Both the position numbers and the translations under genes were made by a program. From Anaerolineae bacterium (GTDB taxonomy: Bacteria > Chloroflexota > Anaerolineae > 4572-78 > J111): a stretch of DNA of 64,000 nucleotides. The stretch is taken from positions 51,679-115,678 of the forward strand of contig JAHDWA010000030.1 of NCBI GenBank assembly GCA_023382535.1. The letters are read 5' to 3'. Positions within the stretch are counted from its first letter, which is position 1. Every line of letters starts with the position of its first letter. Positions 17,876 through 27,119 of this stretch are shown in pieces. Under the pieces are notes generated by a model. That model saw nothing but the letters and a program-made list of their open reading frames with translations, was not told the origin of the DNA and made no database searches.

Positions 17876-20871
17876 TATTTGCTCCTTTCATACTGAGAGT
17901 GGAATTCATATAGTAAGGTGCGATACCTATAGCGAACATGATTATCAGCAGCATTGGTGCTGGTGGCTTGACTTAGAGTCATTTCGGCTAGATGAGCCAG
18001 GCAACAATAGAACGCATCGCGCTGGTCATTGGAAGTCTTATCACCAGCGGCAGGCTCAAGCCGTTGACCTATAGCTCTGATTATTGTCCACCGTTTGTCT
18101 GTATCCGCTTCGATCAAAGCTTCCATAAGGTCAACCTGACCGGTGGATTGGAAAGTCGAGTCTTGAAGGCGATCTAAGGTAACTTGTTGATAGGGGCACT
18201 TGTTTTCCAACTGCAAGGGTTTACAATACGCACAGGTTCGCATTGGCGCTCGTAGAACCTGTTTAGCCACTTGTTGGATAACCGACCAATCGGGCGATGG
18301 TGGAGTCTTTTGGCTAATCGCCTGCAACCCTGCCTCCCACTTAATTACTGGCATAACGTCCAGGCCAAGCTTTTGTCGTTGTAATTCCATATAAGTTTTG
18401 ATCTGCTCATCACTTATATTTTGGCTGGCAATCGGGTCAAAGCTGGTCTGGTCCCCAAATTCGGGAACCTTGACATGCACAGGACGCCCGTATGGACTAC
18501 GCACGATAGCAAAACCGGGAGTAAGTGTGCGGGCATATTCCCGCTGGGGGTCGTTGAGATTCATGATATTAGTGAACAGATCGAAACTGGGAGCATCCTC
18601 AAGCCAGTGCATTAGCTTAATATAAGTGTTGCCAATAGCCCCCTTAACTAATAGAGTTGGGATCTGTTCAGCAATAATTATACCTTCACCATAGCCACGC
18701 ACTTCAGACAAAATATTACTAAAGTCCTCACCTGCCGCACTGCGGCTGTCCCCTGCTGTTGCCAGAGTAGGGTTGACTTCAGCCATCAGGCGATGAGCCT
18801 CTTCAACCACGGTAATGTGAGGCAAATCAGCCGGACGGGGATGACGTTCCACTTCTTCGGCAAAACGCATGAGTAAGAAACCCATCAAGAGGGAGGTATC
18901 TTGAATCGAGCCAACACGCCCAATTTCCATCACCGTTGGCTGGTTTAGGATAGTTGAGAAAGGCATTGACTGGCGCACATTAACGACATATCCAGCATTT
19001 TCAAGCAAATCCCCGATGCGGATGACCGAAGCCTGCCGCACATTATCCTGAACCTCACGTCCATAATTGAGGCTATCGGTAATATCACGTATAGCCTGAT
19101 AAAAGTCAGACATAATAGGGTAATCTCGACCCGCCATACCCCGCTCAAGGATCGTGTTCCAACCCTTTTCACGGTAGACTTGACGTAGCGCCTCGCGGTA
19201 AATCATGGGGAGTGGGTCATGCAAAGTAAAAGCTGCCGTAAAAACACGCATTAATCGGCTTAGATGGGTTTTTAATAGCAATCCTTCTGGTACTTCAAAA
19301 GGGTTAAACCGGAATGGGGAGGTGCTCTCATCTCCCAAGGTAAAAATGAGAAGGTTATCAGTTAACCTACCAAAACCGCGTAATTCACGATAGTCAGGCT
19401 TATCTAGAGGATATAGCACTAAAAAGGGAACACCGTGCTGCAACCAGAGTTGAGCTAACAAATGTTTGATTGTAGTACTTTTGCCACTTCCGGTTGAACC
19501 AGCAATTAAAGCGTGTCTGGTCAGGTCACGTACATTGATCCGGAAACTTTGGGGTGTGGGGTTGCCCCGATGATATACGATTCCTAGTTCGATCTTTTTC
19601 TCGTGTTCTTGCTCCTGAGAACTCTTTAAAGGATCATTCAAGTTGGCCCGGGCTTGCCGACGTAATTCCAACTCATCGGCCGAGGCGACAAAAGGTTCCT
19701 CTTTGACCAGCACCCCAGGCACGTACCCACTTTCCGGTGGAACAGGTAGGCGGAATGCCCCGTAAGCTTCTTGCGCCGAGGCCAAATAACGCAATCGTTC
19801 TAACGGGGGCGAAGCGATGGTATAACCCCAAAAATCGTGCTCCAGATAACGTAGGTTATTAAGCGCAACGGCCATTTCTTCATCCGTGGGTTGGGCGGCT
19901 GCCCACTGAGTAGGATACTTATTTTCAGCGTTGCCCATCATCTCCGAACCAAGAGCTTCAGCCAAACCACGTGGCGCTTCGTGTTCACCTATCACGTATA
20001 CCCTCACCATGACCAATTGTTCACGCTCTTGCATCAGCGGTTGATAAACATACACACCAATTCGAGAACGGGTGCGAATATACTCCTCAGTGATGTCATC
20101 ATCTTCTATGGCTGTTTTCTTAAATTGCCCAATGGCAAAACTGACGTTAAATACTTCCTGATCGAACATACGCGTAGGTCGAAGACTGATGCCGACATAA
20201 CATTTTTGAGATTGAGTAGCCAGCGCCGTAAAAAAGCGGGTCATAGGACTGAAGTCAACATTGGGCACAAAAGGATGAGCAATATAATCACCCTTACGCT
20301 CAACTCGGCCTAATGGAGCGGTGCTACGAATGGGTATATCCTCATATTTGCGAATCTCCAAGACATTGGTTGGTTGCAATTCATTAAATGAGATGGGTTC
20401 ATAATACCGCCAGAATTCTCGCTCATCGGTTACCGGCTCAAGAGGATAGTTGAAGGGATCTTCAAGTGGAAAGTTGCAGACAAACTTATCCCATAATTTT
20501 TCGGCTAATAACTGCCCGGTTCGCTGTCGAGTAGCAAAGACTTTACCCAGGAAAATGATGTCAATCAGGTTAGGTTGGCCGGGTACCGGATTAGGAGTGG
20601 CAATGAAACGTAATTCAAAAGTAGCCTGATTTTCGCGAGCATGGGCCAAGTCATAGATAAAACGAAACTGGCGCTGCATAACCAGCAAAATACGTTGCTT
20701 ATCCAGCCGGGTGAAATCGGCAGACATCATGGCCGGTAAGAAGGGAACACGGGCGGCCCAAATAGCATGTTCGCCGCCGATTTCTTTATAGATCACGCCG
20801 CGTTCATTATCGAAGTCAACTGCCTGACGAACCATAACGCGCGGGGAGGTATAGATATAGGGGATTTGCAT
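17875..20871 (-). CDS. HerA/VirB4-type DNA-translocating ATPase
   Basis: A 998-residue P-loop ATPase of the HerA-FtsK class. Walker A is AGSTGSGKSTTIKHLL (about residue 457) and Walker B is HITVVEEAHRLM (about 685) with the typical Glu-Glu. They are followed by GIIIAEQIPT (the sensor Gln region) and the C-terminal strand IVRSPYGRPVHVKVPEF characteristic of HerA. The N-terminal 400 residues are a long unrecognised region. Near the C-terminus TCAYCKPLQLENKC could bind zinc. I chose ATG 20871 (GGAGAAAAAGC upstream) over the TTG at 20895. It lies just after a J-like/zinc-ribbon gene and is coupled by TAATG to a nuclease-like gene, so it probably pumps or remodels DNA for that nuclease. Confidence 0.85.
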   Translation of the reverse strand: MQIPYIYTSPRVMVRQAVDFDNERGVIYKEIGGEHAIWAARVPFLPAMMSADFTRLDKQRILLVMQRQFRFIYDLAHARENQATFELRFIATPNPVPGQPNLIDIIFLGKVFATRQRTGQLLAEKLWDKFVCNFPLEDPFNYPLEPVTDEREFWRYYEPISFNELQPTNVLEIRKYEDIPIRSTAPLGRVERKGDYIAHPFVPNVDFSPMTRFFTALATQSQKCYVGISLRPTRMFDQEVFNVSFAIGQFKKTAIEDDDITEEYIRTRSRIGVYVYQPLMQEREQLVMVRVYVIGEHEAPRGLAEALGSEMMGNAENKYPTQWAAAQPTDEEMAVALNNLRYLEHDFWGYTIASPPLERLRYLASAQEAYGAFRLPVPPESGYVPGVLVKEEPFVASADELELRRQARANLNDPLKSSQEQEHEKKIELGIVYHRGNPTPQSFRINVRDLTRHALIAGSTGSGKSTTIKHLLAQLWLQHGVPFLVLYPLDKPDYRELRGFGRLTDNLLIFTLGDESTSPFRFNPFEVPEGLLLKTHLSRLMRVFTAAFTLHDPLPMIYREALRQVYREKGWNTILERGMAGRDYPIMSDFYQAIRDITDSLNYGREVQDNVRQASVIRIGDLLENAGYVVNVRQSMPFSTILNQPTVMEIGRVGSIQDTSLLMGFLLMRFAEEVERHPRPADLPHITVVEEAHRLMAEVNPTLATAGDSRSAAGEDFSNILSEVRGYGEGIIIAEQIPTLLVKGAIGNTYIKLMHWLEDAPSFDLFTNIMNLNDPQREYARTLTPGFAIVRSPYGRPVHVKVPEFGDQTSFDPIASQNISDEQIKTYMELQRQKLGLDVMPVIKWEAGLQAISQKTPPSPDWSVIQQVAKQVLRAPMRTCAYCKPLQLENKCPYQQVTLDRLQDSTFQSTGQVDLMEALIEADTDKRWTIIRAIGQRLEPAAGDKTSNDQRDAFYCCLAHLAEMTLSQATSTNAADNHVRYRYRTLLYEFHSQYERSK

Positions 20872-20891
20872 GCTTTTTCTCCACAATGACT

Positions 20892-21593
20892 TCAACTGCC
20901 ACCAACTAAATTATACGCAGCAACCCCAGCTAACCCACAAACAACAATGAGAATAATGACAATGAGCAAGAAGATCACTCCATACTTCATTGTGCTGTTC
21001 GATTGTCGTTTGCGTTTTTGCTCTTGAGCTACATAAACTGTCTGTTCTCGAGCAAGCTGCAAGCTCAATTGGGTTTGCTCTTCCAGATATCTCTTAATAT
21101 CCACCCCACACTCGGAGCAAAATAAGGCTACAGCCTCAATTAATCTGTCACAGCGAGGACAGTTGCGTGCAAGCATTTGACCACATTGCTTGCAAAACCG
21201 CGTACCAATTGAGCTACTTGCCTGACATTTTGGACAAATCCATGTATCCGCCCGTAGATTGACGACAGAGGTGACGGATTCATGAGACCCAGGCCGAAGC
21301 TTAGATAAGGGTGGCGGTGGAGCCAGTTGCAATTTCACTTGTGGATCAGCTAGCCCACCTACAGCGTTAGACAAACCAATACTAGCGTCATAGGCTGCTC
21401 GCTGGGCGGGGTCCGTCAGGGTGGTCCGAATTTTCTCTAATAAGAGCAGGGCCTGGTTAGCCTTATTCACGGTCTCGGGATTTTGGTGCGTAATCAGGCG
21501 GCGGCATTGATTATACTGCGCCTCAATAGCCGCTTCGATTTCGGCTGTATTGGCTGTAGATTGAAGTTTCAGAATTCCGTAGTATGTCGGCAT
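20892..21593 (-). CDS. J-like domain, double zinc ribbon, C-terminal membrane anchor (paralogue A)
   Basis: The N-terminal ~70 residues resemble a J-domain (MPTYYGILKLQSTANTAEI, ending TDPAQRAAYDASIGL). The HPD loop that activates Hsp70 is replaced by THQNP. A double zinc ribbon follows (about residues 117-165; CPKC, CKQCG, CPRC, CSECG), then a charged helix and a single hydrophobic segment (about 205-230) near the C-terminus. The protein is therefore likely anchored in the membrane with the J-like and zinc modules in the cytoplasm. It is one of six paralogues in this block and lies just upstream of the HerA-type ATPase. The start MPTYY is common to the family. The lost HPD makes a canonical co-chaperone role doubtful. 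Confidence 0.75.
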   Translation of the reverse strand: MPTYYGILKLQSTANTAEIEAAIEAQYNQCRRLITHQNPETVNKANQALLLLEKIRTTLTDPAQRAAYDASIGLSNAVGGLADPQVKLQLAPPPPLSKLRPGSHESVTSVVNLRADTWICPKCQASSSIGTRFCKQCGQMLARNCPRCDRLIEAVALFCSECGVDIKRYLEEQTQLSLQLAREQTVYVAQEQKRKRQSNSTMKYGVIFLLIVIILIVVCGLAGVAAYNLVGGS

Positions 21594-21638
21594 AGTCAAT
21601 TTTCATCCCAACGAAGCTTATTGGTCTAAACTTTTCAG

Positions 21639-21905
21639 TTATAGTGTGCCTACCCTCCATAACTGAAGACCATTCTCATTAGTGGTAGCCAGAAACTTTC
21701 CATCAGGTGAGAAGATAGCACGTCTACTATAAAATTCATTATTGTGTACGACACATTGGCCCCACTGCTACTCTTTAAAAGCACTTTTTGTCTAAATATT
21801 GGTGCTGTAGGTTGGGGTTTGAGAGTTTTTAAATTAATTGCTGTATCATCCTCAAGAGGATGACTTATTATCGAGTCCATGTTGTTTACAATTAGCACGT
21901 CAGCT
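21639..21905 (-). pseudogene. WD40-repeat gene remnant (frameshifted)
   Basis: Between the J-like paralogues at 21593 and 21900, the minus strand encodes the end of a WD40-type propeller in two frames. One frame (about 21735-21905) gives ISHPLEDDTAINLKTL and neighbours. After a frame change near 21740 another frame gives RAIFSPDGKFLATTNENG then LQLWRVGTL with a stop at 21639. The FSPDG...LW pattern is diagnostic of WD40 and resembles the repeats of the CHAT-WD40 protein at 40266-44381. I read it as the decayed 3' end of a propeller gene once attached to, or beside, the upstream J-like gene. Confidence 0.55.
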
Positions 21906-22805
21906 CCTGCGGTCAGCAATGGCAGGACCAAAAAATACCCCTAAAACAAGCACTGGTAGCGCTAGAATTCCTCCCAAGATTGAAGCTAGAAAGGCCAATA
22001 TAAACCGTGTATCCGAGTAGTTTGGCGATTTAAGCACTTCCATAGTCAAGTTGCTGGCAATACCTCCGCCAGTAGCACCTAAAGCTAATTGCAATAATGC
22101 GCACCAGGGGATTGATATTGAGTAAGGCCAGATAATAGACCAGGCAATTCCGGCTGTTACTGCACCAATTAGGCAACCTGCAATTGTCATACTTTTCTTA
22201 AGCTCTTCGAATTTTCTTCTTTCTTCCTCTCGGCGAACTCTCTCTTCCGCTATTTGCCGTCCCAACTCTCGTTCTGCCTGAATTTGGTGGGCCTGTTCAA
22301 TCTCACTTTCCCGTACAGCGTCACTAAGCCTTACTCCACATCCTTGACAAAAGTAGGCAGTAATTTCGATAATAGCACCACATTTTACACAGGCTTGCCC
22401 AATCTGATACCCGCATTCTTTACAGAAGAGGGTAGCAATTGGATTAGGTGTCTGGCAACGTGAACAAATCCAAGCTAATTCCATGGGACTGTTTCCAGGA
22501 AGTGATGGATCAGAGGAGATTTCTTGGGCAGAAGGCGGGAGAAGGGTTGCCAGAGGATCGGCCAAGTGGCCAACTTTTTCTACTACACCAATACTGGTGT
22601 CATATAATGCTCTTCTAGTGGGGTCCGTCAAGGTACCCCGGATTTTCTCTAACCACTGTAAGGCTTGATTAGCCCGACTAGCTGTTTCAGGATTATGATG
22701 GGTTACTAATCGCCTCCAATGGTGGTACTGAGTTTCATAAGCTTGTTCAATTTCAGCAGTGGTAGCTGTGGCAGTTACTCTTAAGATTTCGTAGTAGGTA
22801 GGCAT
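21900..22805 (-). CDS. J-like domain, double zinc ribbon, multi-pass membrane protein (paralogue B)
   Basis: The J-like N-terminus (MPTYYEILRVTATATTAEI, then LTDPTRRALYDTSIG) carries THHNP in place of HPD. A double zinc ribbon (about residues 113-160: CSRC, CKECG, CVKC, CQGCG) is followed by a charged, coiled-coil-like helix rich in Glu/Arg (about 165-210). Several hydrophobic segments then run to the C-terminus (about 212-235, 238-260, 268-298), so this is a polytopic membrane protein. ATG 22805 (MPTYY) is chosen because the paralogues share this start; ATG 22814 is possible. It is in the same orientation and cluster as Hsp70 at 33292-31754. The function is not known; the layout suggests a membrane-tethered adaptor. 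Confidence 0.72.
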   Translation of the reverse strand: MPTYYEILRVTATATTAEIEQAYETQYHHWRRLVTHHNPETASRANQALQWLEKIRGTLTDPTRRALYDTSIGVVEKVGHLADPLATLLPPSAQEISSDPSLPGNSPMELAWICSRCQTPNPIATLFCKECGYQIGQACVKCGAIIEITAYFCQGCGVRLSDAVRESEIEQAHQIQAERELGRQIAEERVRREEERRKFEELKKSMTIAGCLIGAVTAGIAWSIIWPYSISIPWCALLQLALGATGGGIASNLTMEVLKSPNYSDTRFILAFLASILGGILALPVLVLGVFFGPAIADRRS

Positions 22806-22844
22806 AACCCTCATCTCTCCACTAGAAATAAAATTATATCCACG

Positions 22845-24626
22845 TTAAATCAAGGCTAAGAGACTGCCCTTGGCTTTAAATCTTGGTCGCAAAATTAACA
22901 CCCCTCCAATTATACTAAAATCAAATAGAACATTGCGCCTTTGTACATTAGTCCCTAGTCTAAATGTCGTATCTTCCTCTTTTGAAAAGTAGGCCGGATA
23001 ATCGGAAATGGTGTTATTAGGTTGATGGTGCCCCAATCCCTTTGCTGTTAATAGTATTCCATCTCGGCCTTGCGAAACAAGAAAACAGATCTCACCGAAG
23101 ACATGCATGTAGAGATGTTCAGGATAAGCTTCGTTAAGATTTCTATATGTCTCTTTAGCTTTATCCTCTTCCAGTCTTATATCATACAACTTGTTTGTAT
23201 AAGCAATGAGGACCCTAGCAGTATTCGGTTTCACAGAACTTTCGCCTGATAGGTACTTGGTCCCTTGAATGTCGCCAATAGGTGCCACGGCGTAACAGAA
23301 ATATAAATCATTAGGGGTAATTCGATTTTGCGATAGATACAACGGATGGTCCCGTCTAGGTTTAAAATTTTTGGTCTGCCCTTTTCCTGTTCGGGTAATC
23401 CACCACGTCATATTTAGTTCAACTGGGTCAATCTGGTCCTTCCCTTTCATTAAATAAATAGCTATAAGCAGACCATTTGACTCAGTAAATTGGACTCCAT
23501 ATCCCCACTCAAAATTAGTTTTTAGCTTATCTTCCCAGGCTAATAAGCCGGTTGATTTATCAAAAGCTGCTATCTTGTTGCCAGATTGAAGATATACTAG
23601 CTCTTTCCCCATAATGACTTGATGGGCTAGATCCAATATTCCGCCAACATTAGTTGACTTCCACAGCACACGCGAATTTCCAGCTTCCTCGGCAATTAAG
23701 CGGCGTCCATTCACATGTACAGTCAAAAATCCATCGGTCACGACTTTACGCCCCCAATAACTTATCTGCCCGGCCCCAATTAGAGGCAAGGCGGGAGGTG
23801 GCTGAATGATCTTTACTGGTACTCCAGTCAACGCATCTACTCCCACCTCTGAACTAAACGGAAGTAACACTCGTGATTGGTTTCTTAGTTCTTCCACTGG
23901 TCGTGGTATTTTAGAGGTACTCAAGGCCCACAAAGGGATCATTCGAAATGGTTCATGGATACCTAACGGAATATGAGGATCCCAATTATCCCAACCAAAT
24001 CCCAGCGATTCAACAGAAGTATAGGGTAATCGGTGGACAATTCGGTGCCACTGTTGAACATAAGGATAGGCCGGATGACTGGATGTAACAGGGTCAATCA
24101 TGGGCCTACGTAAGTCAATCTGGGTGTTAAAATCGGGATGGAGCTTGGCCCAGACAATATGGGTATAGGCTGCGGCCTCTCCAGCCAAGTTACCTTTAGC
24201 CTGTGCTACTTCAACGTGTTCAAGTACATCATCACTGTATTGGGAGTGTAAAATTTCTGAGCTAATTAGGGATGAGAATATAGCTTCGAGTTCCTGCTCA
24301 ACCCTAAGAGAGTCCCAAAACCATGTTTTTTTGGTTCCAAATAAGATGTAGTAAATTATGGAGGCAGAACTATTATCCTTAGTGTGGGCTGTAATAGTTA
24401 TTTTTCCCGCATAAGCGCGGCCACCCTCTAGTTCCCTAGCATCAATTATTATTTCGAATCCACGAGGCAGCCTCTCTAATTCGCATGACGCCTCCTTTAA
24501 TTTAATCCACGAACTGTCAGTCGAAAATCCCAACTGTCCTGGTAAACGATTAGATTTTCCTACTTCTAATAAGAAAGATGTCGTAAATTTATTATCTACT
24601 ATACCAAGATATAATATCCTATCCAT
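22845..24626 (-). pseudogene. C-terminal propeller-like part of an IS-split J/zinc-ribbon gene
   Basis: A 593-codon open frame of strand-rich sequence with PQQ/WD-like propeller features, for example AAFDKSTGLLAWEDKL (about residues 355-370) and VLFDFSIIGGVLILRPRF near the end. Its apparent start (ATG 24626) lacks a properly spaced ribosome site. If the insertion sequence and one 6-bp target copy are removed, the frame runs on without a stop from the J-like/zinc-ribbon fragment at 26246-26878 (...NLIDKHEEMDRILYLG). This was therefore the C-terminal ~590 residues of one ~800-residue protein. It may still be made as a fragment from the internal ATG, but it is separated from its J and zinc modules. 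Confidence 0.75.
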
Positions 24627-24648
24627 CTCCTCATGCTTATCTATTAGG

Positions 24649-26261
24649 TGTCACCCCTCAATACATCGTGTGGTGAAGCGAGAACCTTAACAAACGAATA
24701 AACCTCAATGCATCGTGTTAACGACGCGATGAGCCAAGCGGACGACAGAAGTGACAAGGGACACCCAGAAGTGTTCAGGGCCACCAGACATTGGTTTGGC
24801 CGGTGGGGGTAACAACTTGAGGGTGGGTTGACTGGCCTCAGCGGAGGTGTCGGTGATTTCATTGGCAGAGTTGAGCATCGGTTCCTCGCTGGTTGGAGCT
24901 GGATAGGGTAAAATGGGTTCAGTCACCGGGAAGGGATAGGCTACCAGGCAGTGTCGCTCCTGGACATCGGGGGCGGCATCATAGATGCTCAAGGTAGCCC
25001 CCGTTAGTTTAAACTCAATCGTTACCCACACGCCTTTTTGGAAGTCTGGTTTGGGCACAGCCCAGGTTGAGTTTAAGACTTTCACCGTTCCATCCGGGTC
25101 AATGCGGCGAATGAAGTGGAGCCGTCCTTCCCGCAAGGGCAGTTTGGTGGTCGGCAAGACAAAATCGGACGCGAGGCAGGTGGGCGGATGGTGGTGATGC
25201 ACTTCATAAGGTGACTGCTCCATCAAGGCGGTATGATGGCGGCTGTGGCGATACAGATCAAAGAAGCTTTGGCCCCGGTCTTGCACATCTTGGCGGTGGG
25301 GCAGGTAAGTCTCTTCCCAAACGTGGCGATCATAATCTTGATGAAATCGTTCGACCGTGCCATTGCTTTCAGGGTGATACACCGGGGAAAAGACCAACTC
25401 CGTCCCGACATGCAAAGCCAGGCGCACCACTTTGCCCAACACATAAGGGTGGGTCGTACCCCCCGTGAAGCAACCTTCATTATCCACTTGGGTGTAATGC
25501 GGCAACCCCATTTCCTGCCAGACCTGCACCAAGAATTCAGCCGCCTCTTGCGAGCGCCGTTGGGCAAAGGGATGCCCCGTCGGGTAACGGGAGACGACAT
25601 CAATCGCATTGAAACAGGCCACCCGTTCTCCGCCCAACAGAAAGTGCGGCACAATATCGACCTGATAGAGTTGCTGGGCCTGGCTGGGTTTCAAATGCGG
25701 GTAGCTGATGGCGCTTTTTGACTGCCCTTTTTTCGTTCGGGTCAGCCCATTCGCTTGTAACACCCGTTCAATACTGGCTCGACTGGGCAACGGTGATACC
25801 CCTTTGTCTTTCAACTTCGTCCTGACCGCCAGCGGACCCACGTATTTCAACCCAGACCCGCTTGCCGCAGTCGCTTCCAACTCACTGCGCGCTTGACAAA
25901 TCGCTTGCTGCACCTCGGCTGACAGTTTCCGCCCGTGCTGGTGGGGCATTCGAGACCGATCCTGCAACCCAGCCCAACCTTCGACTTGATAACGTTGCCA
26001 CCACTTGCGCACCCAATTCTCATGTCGGTTCAGGCTTTGCGCCACTTCCTTGACCGTCCGTCCCGACCGAAGTAAGTGTATAGCTTGTTGTCGCTCGGCA
26101 ACTAAATCACTGATTATCATCTTCATCCATCCTCCATAGCTTGTTAGATGGATGAATTAAGCCACTCTTACACGATCTATTGAGGTTTCGTTTGTTAAAG
26201 AACTACCTGATCTATTGAGGTTTTACTATTTAGTCCCCACACGATCTATTGAGGGGTGACA
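24649..26261 (-). mobile_element. complete IS481-like insertion sequence, 1613 bp
   Basis: The ends are inverted repeats beginning TGTCACCCCTCAATA on the left (24649) and its near-perfect complement on the right (ending 26261), 23 of 24 positions matching. A 6-bp target duplication ATTAGG flanks it (24643-24648 and 26262-26267). TGT...ACA ends, a single rve-type transposase and a short duplication fit the IS481 family, although the element is longer than most members. Five copies of a 13-bp motif (form CGATCTATTGAGG) lie at the ends: 24656-24668 and 24703-24715 inverted on the left, and 26173-26185, 26208-26220 and 26242-26254 on the right. These are probable transposase binding sites. The insertion splits a J/zinc-ribbon/propeller gene. 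Confidence 0.9.
24705..26126 (-). CDS. IS481-like DDE transposase
   Basis: A 473-residue transposase filling the insertion sequence. The N-terminal helix-turn-helix (QSLNRHENWVRKWWQRYQ, about residues 25-45) is of the kind that binds IS ends. The integrase core (rve) shows the DDE set: QVDIVPH (about 155), TQVDNEGCF (about 215) and ESNGTVERFHQDYD (about 255) with the Glu. A Pro/Thr/Ser-rich tail follows. There is no frameshift or stop in the frame, so the element may still be active; a related IS end at 63950 supports recent movement of this family in the genome. Confidence 0.9.
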   Translation of the reverse strand: MKMIISDLVAERQQAIHLLRSGRTVKEVAQSLNRHENWVRKWWQRYQVEGWAGLQDRSRMPHQHGRKLSAEVQQAICQARSELEATAASGSGLKYVGPLAVRTKLKDKGVSPLPSRASIERVLQANGLTRTKKGQSKSAISYPHLKPSQAQQLYQVDIVPHFLLGGERVACFNAIDVVSRYPTGHPFAQRRSQEAAEFLVQVWQEMGLPHYTQVDNEGCFTGGTTHPYVLGKVVRLALHVGTELVFSPVYHPESNGTVERFHQDYDRHVWEETYLPHRQDVQDRGQSFFDLYRHSRHHTALMEQSPYEVHHHHPPTCLASDFVLPTTKLPLREGRLHFIRRIDPDGTVKVLNSTWAVPKPDFQKGVWVTIEFKLTGATLSIYDAAPDVQERHCLVAYPFPVTEPILPYPAPTSEEPMLNSANEITDTSAEASQPTLKLLPPPAKPMSGGPEHFWVSLVTSVVRLAHRVVNTMH

Positions 26262-26878
26262 ATTAGGTTTAATAGGTCTCTCTGAGACTTATAGAAATTT
26301 CGACGGATATCAAAAATTTTTGAGGCCAATTTTTGGTCAATAACCTTTAATTCGGTTTTTAATTTAAGCGGTTTTACCTGCCCTTCTAACTTCAATCCAC
26401 ATCCTCGACAGAACTTGGCATCCAGTTCTACCATATTGCCACAGCGGGGACATTCGTACCCTAAGGCATGACCACATTTCAAGCAATTCTTCGTCCCGAT
26501 CAAATTCGTAGTGTGGCAGTTAAGACAGACCCAGAAATTCGACTGCTGAGATTTGACATTAGACTGAATCTGTCCGACTGATTGAGGAGGTGATATCGGG
26601 GCATGAACTGTTTGGACTATAATTTGTGGATCCGTCAGACCACTTTCTGGACCATTTAAGCCAATGCTCATGTCGTAAACTCGTCGCCGGGCTTGGTCAG
26701 TAAGCGTGATTCTGATTTTTTCCAACCATTGCAACGCCTGGGTTGCTTTATCGACCATCACCGGGTCAGGATGAGTAGACAGAGACAGCCATTGCTTATA
26801 CCGGATTGTGTAAGCGGCCTCGATCTCAGCCGAGGTAGCTGTTGGGGGGAGCTGTAGAATCTGGTAATAGGTGGGCAT
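26246..26878 (-). pseudogene. J-like/zinc-ribbon N-terminal part of an IS-split gene (paralogue C)
   Basis: The 210-codon frame encodes a J-like domain (MPTYYQILQLPPTATSAEI, ending LTDQARRRVYDMSIGL) and a double zinc ribbon (about residues 114-162: CLNC, CLKCG, CPRC, CRGCG). It then runs into the insertion sequence; the last four residues (VTPQ) and the stop come from the IS end. It is the only paralogue whose loop reads THPDP, so it formally contains HPD, but the loop sits after a longer helix than in true J-domains and is a variant of the family's THx(N/D)P. Its other half is the frame at 22845-24626. The protein product is truncated and lacks its propeller. Confidence 0.75.
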
Positions 26879-26897
26879 TGTATCTTCTCCACAGGTG

Positions 26898-27107
26898 TCA
26901 ATGAACAGCAGTCGGAAAACATGTCTCTCGCTGAAACATGACCTTAGTCACAGTGACCATATCACTCCGCCCCAACGCATCAACCCACCAGCGATTATAA
27001 GTCTCTTCGAGTAGGTTCAAAGCATGAGAAGCAGTTTGATCAGAGCGAGGACAATTGCGGGCAAAGTATATGGGGTTAAATTTTAGAATTTGGTAATAGG
27101 TGGGCAT
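26898..27107 (-). pseudogene. chimeric remnant of J-like and zinc-ribbon/TPR paralogues
   Basis: The 69-codon frame begins exactly like the J-like paralogues (MPTYYQILKFNP). It jumps to a zinc-ribbon piece (ARNCPRSD, compare ARNCPRCD in paralogue A), then ends with a stretch closely similar to the C-terminus of the zinc-ribbon/TPR protein at 28247-28945 (LNLLEETYNRWWVDALG against LKLLEETYDRWLLDAMG). It therefore looks like the scar of recombination and deletion among tandem paralogues. It may be translated as a short peptide but holds no complete domain. Confidence 0.65.
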
Positions 27108-27119
27108 ATAAATTACTTT

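Noticed and set aside
26246..26878. Calling paralogue C a canonical DnaJ because it contains HPD
   Set aside because: The HPD falls in a family loop of form THx(N/D)P after an extended helix; it is probably a chance variant rather than a true J-domain loop.
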